Shown one piece after another: positions 1-8,468 of a stretch of DNA of 64,000 nucleotides. Under the pieces are notes generated by a model. The model was not told the origin of the DNA and ran no database searches. It worked only from the letters and a program-made list of their open reading frames with translations. The first letter of the stretch is position 1, and every line of letters starts with the position of its first letter. The DNA comes from Streptomyces griseoluteus (GTDB lineage Bacteria; Actinomycetota; Actinomycetes; Streptomycetales; Streptomycetaceae). The stretch spans positions 29,681-93,680 of the forward strand of contig JOBE01000025.1 in the NCBI GenBank assembly GCA_000717735.1. The letters are read 5' to 3'. Made by a program: the position numbers and the translations under genes.

Positions 1-1
1 C

Positions 2-262
2 CTCGTCGCCGCGATGCGCATGATGCCCAGGAGCATCCGCCCCGAGGCCATCCCCACGATGGCCGGCCTGGTCGTCGCGGCGGGCACCGGTCTGAGCCCC
101 AGCCTGTGGCGCCGACAGTACGGCGACTGGACCAGGGAGGAGATGAATCCCCTGGAGGCCACCGCCTTCCTGCTCGCGGAGCACATCAACCGGATCACCG
201 ACGACCGCGACTTCGCCACCCGTCTGATCACCGAGGCGCTGTCCGGCGTGGAGGAGGACTGA
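2..262 (+). CDS. C-terminal part of an unrecognised protein, cut by the window edge
   Basis: The frame is open to the first base of the window and ends at TGA 260-262, so this is probably the tail of a longer gene. An internal ATG at 14 could also start an 82-residue protein, but no Shine-Dalgarno can be judged there. The visible residues are helical and charged, with Trp-Arg-Arg and Thr-Arg-Glu-Glu-Met segments and an acidic end (GVEED). No family or function is recognised. The kinase gene follows on the same strand after about 90 bp. Confidence 0.5.
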   Translation, partial: LVAAMRMMPRSIRPEAIPTMAGLVVAAGTGLSPSLWRRQYGDWTREEMNPLEATAFLLAEHINRITDDRDFATRLITEALSGVEED

Positions 263-353
263 CCCCTGGCTCTCCTCTTCCGCCGGGAACCGGCCGTGGC
301 GAGAATCTGTCCCTGTCAGGGGAAGTGACGGGCACGGCGTCGAGGGGGCGGGG

Positions 354-2039
354 ATGGACGCATGGGTGGTCCCGGGGTACACCGAGGTCCGGGAGCTGGG
401 GGCGGGCGGCAGTGGGCGTGTCGTGCTCGCCACGCACGACGGCAGCGGCCTGCCCGTCGCCGTGAAGTACCTGAGTGAGCGGTTCTGTTCGGACGACACG
501 TTCGTGCACGGGTTCCGGGCCGAGGCCCGGTTGCTCGGGGAGCTGGACACTCCGCACGTCGTGGGCTTCTACGAGTACGTCGAGGCCCCGCGGGGTGCGG
601 CCATCGTGATGGAGCTGGTCGACGGCGTCGCGCTGCGCGCCCTCCTCGCGCGGGAGGGTTCCACCGGCCCCGAGGCCGCTCTCGTCGTACTGAAGGGATC
701 GCTGCTCGGCCTCGCCGCCGCTCACCGGGCAGGCGTCGTCCACCGCGACTACAAGCCCGAGAACGTCCTCGTCTCCGCCGACGGGTCGTCCAAGCTGGTC
801 GACTTCGGCATCGCGACCGGCCGTGGCGCGACACCGGGAGTCGCCGGAACTCCCGCCTACATGGCGCCCGAGCAGTGGAACGGCGCTCCCGCCTCCCCCG
901 CGGCCGACGTCTACGCGGCGACCGCCACCTTCTTCGAATGCCTGACCGGGCACAAACCGTTCTCCGGCGACAACTTCGCCGAACTCGCCCTCCAGCACCT
1001 GGACACGCCCGTGCCCGACGGGCAGGCACCCGAGCCGCTGCGCCCGCTCATCCGGCGCGGCCTCGCCAAGTCGCCGCACGAACGGCCGGAGAACGCCGCC
1101 GCGTTCGTGTGCGAGCTGGAGTCGGTCGCCACGGCCGCGTACGGGCCGGACTGGGAGGAGCGGGGCCGGGGGCGGCTGGCCGCGTTGGCCGCGCTCCTGC
1201 CCCTGCTCTTCCCCTCCTCCGGCGGCGCGTCGGAGGGCGTGACCTCGCTCGCCACCACGACCCTGGCCACCCCGCCGCCCCGCTTCCGGTGGCGGCTGCC
1301 CCGCGGACTGCCCGCGGGTGCGGCCGCGCTCGTCCTTGCGCTGCTGCTCGCCCTCGCCGCGCGGGCCGGGGGCGAGGAGTCCGACGGCGACGAGGCCGCC
1401 CAGGCCTTCGCCACGACGAGCACCGTGCCGACCACGCTCCCGCCGGATCCCGGCGCGACACCGTCGACGGCGGCCTCTCCGACGGCTCCCTCGCCGACGG
1501 CACCCGCTCCGACGTCGACGACTCCGGAGCCCTCCTCGTCGGAGAGCCCCGGGCCGAGCGGCACCCCGGACGGGTCCCCCACCGACGGCACGACCACCGC
1601 GCCGACCGTGACCGCGACGCCGACCGTCCCTTCCGGCTCGACGTCTCCCCCAACGGCACCGCCGACGACGACCCCGACCAGTACGCCCCCGACGACCGCT
1701 CCCCCGACCCCGCCGGTCTCCGTGACGGCGGTCTCCGTCACCGGCCTGCGCCAGACCGGGCCGACCACCGCCACCGCCACCGTCGACGTCAGCACGGACG
1801 GGACGGGACCCGTGACGATCCTCGTCGAGTGGTTCACCGGCGACGAGAAGGGATCGCCCGGCACGCCCGACGGCTCCGAGACCTTCCGCCGCGAAGGCGC
1901 CACCCACTACACCCTCGCGCTCACCCATGACGTCCGGGGCACCGGGTGCTACTGGGGGGCGCGCGCCACCACCGACCCCGCCGCCGCCGACGGCGGCTCC
2001 CTGCAGCAGGTCTTCATCCGGCGGTGCACGATCTCATGA
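354..2039 (+). CDS. Membrane-anchored Ser/Thr protein kinase (Hanks type)
   Basis: Protein of 561 residues. The N-terminal kinase domain shows a glycine loop (GAGGSGRV, about residues 16-23), the ATP-binding Lys in AVKYL (38), catalytic HRDYKPEN (about 130-137), DFG (about 150) and an APE segment. A basic/hydrophobic stretch with a membrane segment follows at about 322-340. Then comes a roughly 100-residue linker almost entirely of Pro, Thr and Ser, and a short C-terminal domain predicted outside the cell. This is the usual bacterial PknB-like plan: cytoplasmic kinase, one TM, external sensor. The external part has no PASTA repeats. The start follows a purine-rich GAGGGGGCGGGG. The stop overlaps the next ATG by 4 bp (ATGA), so the two genes are translationally coupled. 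The substrate cannot be told from sequence. Confidence 0.93.
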   Translation: MDAWVVPGYTEVRELGAGGSGRVVLATHDGSGLPVAVKYLSERFCSDDTFVHGFRAEARLLGELDTPHVVGFYEYVEAPRGAAIVMELVDGVALRALLAREGSTGPEAALVVLKGSLLGLAAAHRAGVVHRDYKPENVLVSADGSSKLVDFGIATGRGATPGVAGTPAYMAPEQWNGAPASPAADVYAATATFFECLTGHKPFSGDNFAELALQHLDTPVPDGQAPEPLRPLIRRGLAKSPHERPENAAAFVCELESVATAAYGPDWEERGRGRLAALAALLPLLFPSSGGASEGVTSLATTTLATPPPRFRWRLPRGLPAGAAALVLALLLALAARAGGEESDGDEAAQAFATTSTVPTTLPPDPGATPSTAASPTAPSPTAPAPTSTTPEPSSSESPGPSGTPDGSPTDGTTTAPTVTATPTVPSGSTSPPTAPPTTTPTSTPPTTAPPTPPVSVTAVSVTGLRQTGPTTATATVDVSTDGTGPVTILVEWFTGDEKGSPGTPDGSETFRREGATHYTLALTHDVRGTGCYWGARATTDPAAADGGSLQQVFIRRCTIS

Positions 2040-2644
2040 ACGACGACGACTACAGCGCCACCGAACTCGGCAGCCACTGGTTCGAGCGTCCGACGCCCGA
2101 AGCGGCCCCCGTCCGGGCCGCCGAGGGCGAGGTCCTGCGATTCGGCCCCGGAGTGACCGCGGCCGCCGCACGGCGCGCGGGGAACACCCCCACCGCCGTC
2201 GAGATCTGGCACGGCACCCTCCCCGGTGCCCCCGCACCGCGGCCCGCCCGCGCCCGGTGGCCGCGCCGGTACGCGCTCGCCGGCGTCGTGCTCGCCACCG
2301 TCCTCGCCCTCCTCGCCTGGCAGCGCTACGGGCCGCGCGTCGCCGTACGGGACGCCACGGTCAGCGCCGCGGAGCAGCGCCTCGGCTGCGACGGGACGGC
2401 CGAGGTCGTGGGCGTCGTACGGACGGACGGACGTCCGGGCACCCTCACGTACCGCTGGGAACGCAGCGACGGAACCCGGTCGGCGCCCCTGCGCGAACGA
2501 CTGGTCCGCGGGCAGGAGGAGGCCAGGCTCCGCCTCCTGTGGACGTTCCACGGACCCGGTACGCACCAGGCCGTGGCGCGCCTCGTCATCACCTCGCCCA
2601 CCGCCCGTTCGTCGGCTGCCTCGTTCACGTACCACTGCGGCTGA
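2036..2644 (+). CDS. Single-pass membrane protein coupled to the kinase
   Basis: Protein of 202 residues starting at ATG 2036, which overlaps the kinase stop as ATGA. An upstream in-frame codon at 1946 would lie inside the kinase gene and is less likely. Residues 1-80 are polar, one hydrophobic segment follows at about 82-100 (YALAGVVLATVLALLAW), and the remaining ~100 residues would face outside. The external part contains two Cys (about 120 and near the C-terminus) that could pair. Its pattern resembles the short external domain at the end of the kinase (V..TDG..T..YRWE), suggesting the two outer domains are related. It may be a partner or sensor of the kinase; that role is inferred only from coupling and topology. 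Confidence 0.8.
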   Translation: MNDDDYSATELGSHWFERPTPEAAPVRAAEGEVLRFGPGVTAAAARRAGNTPTAVEIWHGTLPGAPAPRPARARWPRRYALAGVVLATVLALLAWQRYGPRVAVRDATVSAAEQRLGCDGTAEVVGVVRTDGRPGTLTYRWERSDGTRSAPLRERLVRGQEEARLRLLWTFHGPGTHQAVARLVITSPTARSSAASFTYHCG

Positions 2645-2687
2645 CGAGCGGACGGCGGGGGCGGTTCGCGGCCGTCCGGCGGTGGCG

Positions 2688-4460
2688 TCAGCGGGCGCCG
2701 AACACCTGCGTCCAGTAGGGGCCGCCTTCGGTGTGGACGCCTATCCCTATCTCCTTGAAGTCGCAGTTGAGTATGTTCGCGCGGTGGCCCGGGCTGTTCA
2801 TCCAGGCGTCCATGACCTGCTCCGGAGTGCTCTGGCCCTTCGCGATGTTCTCCCCGTACGTCGACCACGGGTAGCCGGACGCGGTGACGCGCTCGCCCGG
2901 TCCCTCGCCGTCGGGGTTGGTGTGGTCGAAGAAGTCGCGCGCGGCCATGTCGTCGGAGTGGCCCTGCGCCGCGTCGGTCAGGGTCGCGTTCGCCGCGAGA
3001 GGTCCACAACCCGCCTTCGCGCGCTCCGCGTTGACGAGGCTGATCACCTGGTCGGCGACCGAGTCGTTGCCGGACCCGCCCTGCGCGCCCGCCCCTGCCC
3101 CTGCTCCTGCTCCTGCTCCTGTGTTCGAACCCGTGCCGGTCCGGGTGGGCTCGGGTTCGGGCGCCGAGGTGCGGGGAGCGGCCGTCTTCGCCGGTGCGGG
3201 TGTGGCGGTGGGGGCCGGGCGTGCGGACGTGGTGGCGGCCTTGGCCCGGGCGGCGAGCGACGGCGTGGCCGAGGTGGCGGGCGAGGCGGGGGCGGTCGCG
3301 GAGGCCGGACCCGACGGTGCCGAGGGGGCGGGGGTGAGACCCGCCGGCTCGTGCGCCCCGGACGGCAGGTCCGGCGCCGGGGCCGCCGCGCGGTTCAGGC
3401 CGTCCCCGCCTCCCCCGCGCCCGGGGCTCAGGTAGAACGATCCTCCGGCCAGGGCCATGACCGCGAGCCCCGTGGTCACGATCACCCTCCGGCGACCGCG
3501 TTCCCGCTCCTGACGTCGGCGACGACGGGTACTCCGGGAGCTCCGCGGGCCCTGGGCCGTCCGGGCGGAGACAGTGGTGGTGGCTGTGGGTGTGGGTGGC
3601 ACGGTCTCCGGCTCCACGGGCTCGTGTCGTCCGGCCGGATCGTACGCTCGCGTCCCCCGGACGTCCGCGAGCAGCTGCGTCGGCGGAGGTACCAGCGGCA
3701 GTCCCGCCACCAGGGCCTCGACCGGTACGAGGCCGTCGCAGCACGCGGCACACCGCACGCAGCCGCGTATGTGCCATGCCAGGTGCTCGCGCCACGGGGC
3801 GGAGGGGTGTCCGTCCCATGTCGCCGCCTCGTACCTCAGCCCCTGGCACGGCGGATCCGCCGCAAGGACCGCGACGACGACCCGGGCGGCCTCGACCCTG
3901 AGCCGTATCCCCTCCCACCGGCCCGCGGTGTGCTCGACGGACCACCGGAGAGCCGTCGCGATCTCGTGCCGACCGACCTCGCCACCGCACTCCAGCCACC
4001 ACAGTGCCAGCAGTCCGCAGTCCTCGGGCTCGATCCAGCGGGCCGCCTCGGCGGCCTCGCGGTTCCGGCCCGACAGGTGGAGCCGTTCCACGGTCAGGTC
4101 CGCGAAGTCCGGGCCCGGAACGGCGGGAGCGCCGGGGGCGCCGGGGGCGCCGAGGAGGGAGGACCGCTGCGCGTGTTCGCGGGCGGCGTGCAGGGCGAGG
4201 GCCAGCAGCCACGGGCGGAACGCGCCCGGATCCCTCGGACCTCCCGCTCCTCCCCGCTCTTCGAGTCCGTCGAGGGCCCTCAGCATCGTGTGCCGTACGA
4301 GGTCGTCGACGCCCCGGTGTCCGTTCAGGGCGCGGCCCATCAGGTTGTAGACCAGGGGCAGGTGGGTGGCGATCACCCGGTCCCTCGCCCACGGGTCGCC
4401 GCTCTGCGCCGCCCTGATCAGTTCCACGACTTCCGTGCTCGCACCCATGCCCTGATTCAC
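2688..4460 (-). CDS. Sigma-factor-like / zinc-motif / TM / CAP-domain fusion protein
   Basis: Protein of 590 residues with four parts. Residues 1-115 resemble ECF sigma region 2 (AAQSGDPWARDRVI, then a VDDLVRHTMLRALDGLE stretch). A region-4-like helical part follows, and an H-x3-C-x2-C motif (HIRGCVRC, about residue 233) like the zinc-binding anti-sigma motif. One TM helix lies at about 326-346 after a basic stretch. A long Ala/Pro/Thr/Gly linker includes an encoded Gly-Ala run from hexanucleotide repeats near 3088-3123. The C-terminal 120 residues are a CAP/SCP (PR-1-like) domain with FFDHTNPDGEGPGER, GENIAKG and WMNSPGHRANIL motifs. The sigma-like part therefore lies in the cytoplasm and the CAP domain outside. 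Whether it still binds RNA polymerase is unknown. The 3' end faces the 2036-2644 gene. Confidence 0.9.
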   Translation of the reverse strand: MNQGMGASTEVVELIRAAQSGDPWARDRVIATHLPLVYNLMGRALNGHRGVDDLVRHTMLRALDGLEERGGAGGPRDPGAFRPWLLALALHAAREHAQRSSLLGAPGAPGAPAVPGPDFADLTVERLHLSGRNREAAEAARWIEPEDCGLLALWWLECGGEVGRHEIATALRWSVEHTAGRWEGIRLRVEAARVVVAVLAADPPCQGLRYEAATWDGHPSAPWREHLAWHIRGCVRCAACCDGLVPVEALVAGLPLVPPPTQLLADVRGTRAYDPAGRHEPVEPETVPPTPTATTTVSARTAQGPRSSRSTRRRRRQERERGRRRVIVTTGLAVMALAGGSFYLSPGRGGGGDGLNRAAAPAPDLPSGAHEPAGLTPAPSAPSGPASATAPASPATSATPSLAARAKAATTSARPAPTATPAPAKTAAPRTSAPEPEPTRTGTGSNTGAGAGAGAGAGAQGGSGNDSVADQVISLVNAERAKAGCGPLAANATLTDAAQGHSDDMAARDFFDHTNPDGEGPGERVTASGYPWSTYGENIAKGQSTPEQVMDAWMNSPGHRANILNCDFKEIGIGVHTEGGPYWTQVFGAR

Positions 4461-4595
4461 CTGTACGTCCCATCCGTTCGATGCCGGCCCATGGGAGACC
4501 CCGGGACCGGAACGGGATAACGGAAAGTTCGTCTGGGAAGGCGATGAGTCGGCGCCCGGTGGCGCCCGGCGGGCCGGGCGCCTGAGTTCCGGGGC

Positions 4596-5006
4596 TCAGC
4601 CGAGTCGGTCCTGGAGCTCCGCGCACGCCTGTGCGCAGGTGCGGCAGGCCTCGGCGCAGAGCCTGCAGTGCTCGTGGACGCCGGCGTGCCGCTCGCACTC
4701 GTCCGCGCACGCCTGGCAGGCGATCTGGCAGGCGGCGACGATCGCACGGGTGATGTTGGCGTCGTAGCCGGTGTGGCGCGACAGGACCGCGGCCGTCGCC
4801 GTACAGATGTCCGCGCAGTCCATGTCGGTGCGGATGCACTTGGTGAGGTCTCCGACCATGCCCTCGGACAGGCACGCGTCCGCGCACGCCGTACACGCCT
4901 GCGCGCAGGCGATGCACTCCTCGATGCACCGGGCCATGGCATCGGCGTCGACACCTCCGAGGTCGGCCGGGTAGGTGTTCAGCATGCCTCGTACAGCCGT
5001 CTCCAT
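4596..5006 (-). CDS. Four-helix-bundle, Cys-rich copper-binding protein
   Basis: Protein of 136 residues with repeated Cys pairs spaced C-x2/3-C in helices (CIEECIACAQACTACADAC, then CQIACQACADEC and CRLCAEACRTCAQAC). This is the pattern of the four-helix copper-binding family (DUF326, Csp-like), which stores Cu(I) along the core of the bundle. The start ATG at 5006 follows GAAGGAG by seven bases, which decides against the longer reading frame beginning at 5186. No signal peptide is visible, so it should be a cytosolic store. It is divergent from the SDR gene, with about 210 bp between. Confidence 0.9.
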   Translation of the reverse strand: METAVRGMLNTYPADLGGVDADAMARCIEECIACAQACTACADACLSEGMVGDLTKCIRTDMDCADICTATAAVLSRHTGYDANITRAIVAACQIACQACADECERHAGVHEHCRLCAEACRTCAQACAELQDRLG

Positions 5007-5218
5007 GACGGACTCCTTCCCTGGGCGCCCCTCACGTCCACGACCGGTGCGGCCGGCTTCCCCTCCCGGCGCGTCGCGCCCTCCCGGGAAGCCTTGTCGG
5101 ACTTCCAGGCTAGGCGGACCCCGGTCGTGATCGCACACGCGCGCACGAGGGTGCGGCGCGCGCAGAAGGATGTGCGGCGGGCGCATGAAGTGCCCGCGAA
5201 GGGGTCAGACGCCGTGGC

Positions 5219-6142
5219 ATGGAAAGGCGTGGCAAGGACCGGATACGTGGCCGGGTCGTCGTGGTCACCGGCGCGTCCAGCGGCATCGGGCGCGCCGTGG
5301 CCTTCGCCTTCGCCCGACGCGGTGCCCGACTGGTGCTCGCCGCGCGGAGCGGGGCCGTCCTGGACGAGGTGGCACGGCGGTGCGCGGCGGCACACCCTGC
5401 GGCCGACGCGCTGGCCGTTCCCACCGATGTCACCGACGGCCGGGCCGTGGACGCCCTGGCGGCCGCGGCGCTGGCACGGCACGGCCGGATCGACGTCTGG
5501 GTGAACGTGGCGGGTGTCGGCATCCTCGGCCACGCCGACCGGACCCCCAGTGAGGACGTACGCCGCCTCCTGGACGTCAACGTGATGGGAGTGGTCCACG
5601 GCGCCGGCGCCGCCGTTCCCGTCATGCGGCGCCAGGGCAGCGGCGTGCTCATCGACGTCTCCTCGGTGCTCGGCGGTGTCGTCCGGGCGCCGTACATGTC
5701 GGCGTACGCGATGTCCAAGGCCGCGATGGTCACCTTCGACGACGTGCTCCGCCAGGAACTCGCGCTCGCCGGCGAGCACGGTGTCTCGGTCTGCACCGTC
5801 CTGCCGGGCGGGGTCGACACCCCGTTCTTCCGGCACGCCGCCAACCACACCGGCCGCAGCGTGCGGGCCCTGCCCCCGGTCGTCCGCCCCGAGCGTGTCG
5901 CACGGGCCGTCGTCCGCGCGGCGGAGCACCGGCCGAGGCGCGTCGTCGTCGGCCTGTTCGCGCGCTTCCTCGTCCGGGCGTACGCCGTGGCCCCGGGCGT
6001 CGTCCGCGCCGCCATCGGCCGGCATACGGATCGGCACTACCTGTCGCGCTTCGGCGAGAACCCCGCCGAACGCGTCACCACCGGCGTCCTCTACGTCCCG
6101 TCAGGCGACGTGGCGGCGCGGGACGGTGGCCGCGGCGGGTGA
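5219..6142 (+). CDS. Short-chain dehydrogenase/reductase (SDR)
   Basis: Protein of 307 residues. It has the Rossmann TGASSGIG cofactor motif near residue 18, an NVAG-type motif (WVNVAGVG), a catalytic Ser in DVSSVLGG and Tyr-x3-Lys (YAMSK). This is a classical NAD(P)H-dependent oxidoreductase. The ~60-residue C-terminal extension is found in the membrane-associated subset of SDRs. The substrate cannot be assigned. It is followed by the 7-bp repeat array and then an SRPBCC gene on the same strand, so they may share a transcript. Confidence 0.9.
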   Translation: MERRGKDRIRGRVVVVTGASSGIGRAVAFAFARRGARLVLAARSGAVLDEVARRCAAAHPAADALAVPTDVTDGRAVDALAAAALARHGRIDVWVNVAGVGILGHADRTPSEDVRRLLDVNVMGVVHGAGAAVPVMRRQGSGVLIDVSSVLGGVVRAPYMSAYAMSKAAMVTFDDVLRQELALAGEHGVSVCTVLPGGVDTPFFRHAANHTGRSVRALPPVVRPERVARAVVRAAEHRPRRVVVGLFARFLVRAYAVAPGVVRAAIGRHTDRHYLSRFGENPAERVTTGVLYVPSGDVAARDGGRGG

Positions 6143-6148
6143 GAACCG

Positions 6149-6225
6149 ACAGCCCACAGCCCACAGCCCACAGCCCACAGCCCACAGCCCACAGCTCACA
6201 GCTCACAGCTCACAGCTCACAGCTC
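6149..6225 (+). repeat. Heptanucleotide tandem repeat, 6 x ACAGCCC then 5 x ACAGCTC
   Basis: Eleven perfect 7-bp units lie between the SDR stop (6140-6142) and the AAGGAGG Shine-Dalgarno (6228-6234) of the next gene. A single C-to-T change divides the array into two homogeneous blocks. The unit length is not a multiple of three and the array does not code. Copy number would change the leader length of the downstream gene without moving its ribosome site. Confidence 0.97.
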
Positions 6226-6240
6226 ACAAGGAGGCCTCTC

Positions 6241-6744
6241 ATGGCCGTGCGACACCAGCTCATCCGCAAGCCGCCGGCCGAGGTCTGGTCGGTCCTGCGC
6301 GACGGTTCGCTCTACACCCGCTGGGTGATCGGCACCGACGACTCCTGGAACCGGGACGGGCGGTGGCCCGCAGAGGGTTCCGAGATCGGATACGTCGTGA
6401 AGTTCGGGCCCCTGGAGTACCGCGGCCGTACCGTCTCGCGCGTCTTCGAGCCCGGGCACCGTCTCGAACTCGAGTCGATGGGCGGCAAGTCGGGCAGTGT
6501 CCGCATCGCCATCACGGTGCAGCCCTGGGGCGAGGACACCCTCGTCATCGTCGACGAACACCCGTTGAGCGGGCCGGCGGCACGCTGGCACAACTCCGTC
6601 CTCGACGCCGCCCTCCAACTGCGCCATCGCGCCATGCTGTCCAGGCTGGCCCGTGTCGTGGAGTCGGAGCAGCATGAGGGGTCGGACTCCGGCGCCGGTC
6701 CGGGCTCGTACGCCGAGGAGGGCGGCCCCCGTGTCGGCGCCTGA
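6241..6744 (+). CDS. SRPBCC-family (START/polyketide-cyclase-like) protein
   Basis: Protein of 167 residues. The first ~140 match the SRPBCC pattern of a helix-grip ligand-binding fold: IRKPPAEVWSVLRDGSLYTRWV at the start, EYRGRTVSRVFEPGHRLEL in the strands, and a long C-terminal helix. The start ATG follows AAGGAGG by six bases. The last ~25 residues are polar and overlap the next gene by 14 bp in another frame, indicating coupling. The small ligand is unknown; the neighbour suggests action with the CrtI-like oxidoreductase. Confidence 0.85.
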   Translation: MAVRHQLIRKPPAEVWSVLRDGSLYTRWVIGTDDSWNRDGRWPAEGSEIGYVVKFGPLEYRGRTVSRVFEPGHRLELESMGGKSGSVRIAITVQPWGEDTLVIVDEHPLSGPAARWHNSVLDAALQLRHRAMLSRLARVVESEQHEGSDSGAGPGSYAEEGGPRVGA

Positions 6745-8338
6745 CGCGGTGGTCGTCGGGGCCGGTCCCAACGGTCTCGTGGCGGCGAACGTCCTCGCGG
6801 ACGCCGGATGGCGGGTCGTCGTCCTGGAGGCCCAGGGCGAGCCCGGCGGCGCGGTCCGCAGTGACCGCGGCGTCCACCCCGACTACGTGCACGACCTGTT
6901 CAGCGCGTTCTATCCGCTGGCCGCCGCCTCCCCCGTGATCCGGGCCATGCGTCTGGAGGAGTACGGGCTGCGCTGGACGCACGCCCCGACCGTGCTCGCC
7001 CACCCCCTGTCCGACGGCCGGTGCCCGGTGCTCTCCCGGGACCTCCGGCGGACGGCCGCGTCCCTCGCGGGTTTCGCCGCCGGCGACGACGGTGCCTGGG
7101 AACGCCTCTACCGTCTCTGGCGGCGGGTGGGCGACGACCTGCTGGGGTGTCTCTTCACCCCCTTCCCGCCGGTCCTCTCCGGGATGCGGCTCGCCGCCCG
7201 CACCGGCCCCTCGGACGGCCTCCGCCTCGCTCGTACGATGCTGCTGCCCGCCCGGCGGTTCGGCGAGGAGCACTTCGCCGGCGAAGGCGGGAGGCTCCTG
7301 ATCGCGGGAAACGCCCTGCACGCCGACCTGGGGCCCGAGTCGGCGCTCGGGGGCGGCTTCGGCTGGCTCATGTGCATGCTGGGCCAGGCTTACGGCTTCC
7401 CGGTGCCCACAGGCGGAGCGGCAGGCCTCACCGGGGCCCTCGTGCGGCGCCTGCGGGCGCGCGGCGGAGTCCTGCACTGCCGGAGTGCGGTGACGCGTGT
7501 CGTGGTGCGGGGCGGCCGGGCCGTCGCCGTCCGTACGGAGGACGGCGCCGAGGTACCGGCGCGCCGCGCCGTCCTGGCCGACCTGCCGGCTCCTCTTCTG
7601 TACGGGCGGCTGGTCGCGGAGGACGACGTGCCGGCCCGGCTCCGCGCGGATCTGCGCCGCTTCCAGTGGGACTTCTCCACGGTGAAGATCGACTGGGCCC
7701 TCGCGCGTCCGATTCCCTGGACCGCCGAGGGGGCGCACGGCGCCGGGACCGTCCATGTGGCGGAAGGGGTCGACGACCTCACCCGATTCGCGGCGCAGCT
7801 CGCCATGGGGCGCGTCCCGGACGTTCCGTTCACCGTGCTCGGCCAGATGACCACGGCCGACGCGACGCGCTCCCCGGCCGGCACGGAGTCCGCCTGGGGT
7901 TACACCCACGTGCCGCAGGAGATCCGGGGCGACGCCGGGGACGACGGGCTGAGCGGGCGGTGGGACGAGCGGGAGAAGGACGTCGTCGCCGCCCGCGTGG
8001 AGGCGGGCATCGAGCGTCTCGCCCCCGGGTTCCGCGCGTCGATCCTCGCCCGGCGGGTCCTCACGCCGCCCGACCTGGAGGACAGGAACGCCGCCCTCGT
8101 CGGAGGCGCCGTCAACCAGGGCACCACCAGCCTGCACCAGCAGCTGGTCTTCCGTCCCGTCCCCGGGACCGGACGCCCGCGGACCCCGATCCGGGGGCTG
8201 TATCTCGCCTCGGCCACCGCCCACCCGGGTGGCGGGGTCCACGGCGCGCCCGGCGCCAACGCGGCCCGCGCCGCCCTGCGCGCACCCCGCACGGCCCGGT
8301 CGCCGCGATGGCTCCGGCCCCGGCCCTTCATCGGCTGA
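6731..8338 (+). CDS. FAD-dependent oxidoreductase of the phytoene-desaturase (CrtI-like) group
   Basis: Protein of 535 residues from GTG 6731, with GAGGAGG about nine bases upstream; an earlier in-frame ATG at 6653 has no such site. The N-terminus carries the dinucleotide-binding VVVGAGPNGLVAAN and LEAQGEPGG, as in CrtI and related amine-oxidase-like flavoproteins. A C-terminal segment (GLYLASATAHPGGGVHGAPG) matches the conserved FAD-contacting end of this group. Members desaturate or isomerise isoprenoids or other lipids; no carotenoid genes are visible nearby, so the substrate is open. The 14-bp overlap with the SRPBCC gene shows one operon. Confidence 0.88.
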   Translation: MSAPDAVVVGAGPNGLVAANVLADAGWRVVVLEAQGEPGGAVRSDRGVHPDYVHDLFSAFYPLAAASPVIRAMRLEEYGLRWTHAPTVLAHPLSDGRCPVLSRDLRRTAASLAGFAAGDDGAWERLYRLWRRVGDDLLGCLFTPFPPVLSGMRLAARTGPSDGLRLARTMLLPARRFGEEHFAGEGGRLLIAGNALHADLGPESALGGGFGWLMCMLGQAYGFPVPTGGAAGLTGALVRRLRARGGVLHCRSAVTRVVVRGGRAVAVRTEDGAEVPARRAVLADLPAPLLYGRLVAEDDVPARLRADLRRFQWDFSTVKIDWALARPIPWTAEGAHGAGTVHVAEGVDDLTRFAAQLAMGRVPDVPFTVLGQMTTADATRSPAGTESAWGYTHVPQEIRGDAGDDGLSGRWDEREKDVVAARVEAGIERLAPGFRASILARRVLTPPDLEDRNAALVGGAVNQGTTSLHQQLVFRPVPGTGRPRTPIRGLYLASATAHPGGGVHGAPGANAARAALRAPRTARSPRWLRPRPFIG

Positions 8339-8468
8339 CGCCTTCTGAGGCCCTCGCCGCTCCCTGGGCCACCCGAGTCGCCCGCATTCGGGCGATCTCG
8401 TATGTTCGGGACATTCGCGACAGGGAAGACGTGGGAGAGCGTGCCCCCACCCGAACAGGAGCGTTTCG

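Noticed and set aside
2326..4929. 867-residue minus-strand open frame
   Set aside because: It is Arg/Pro/Gly-rich with no motif and shadows the sigma/CAP fusion gene and the Cys-rich gene, whose frames show clear domains.
6149..6225. CRISPR-like array
   Set aside because: Units are 7 bp, contiguous and without spacers, and no cas genes are present.
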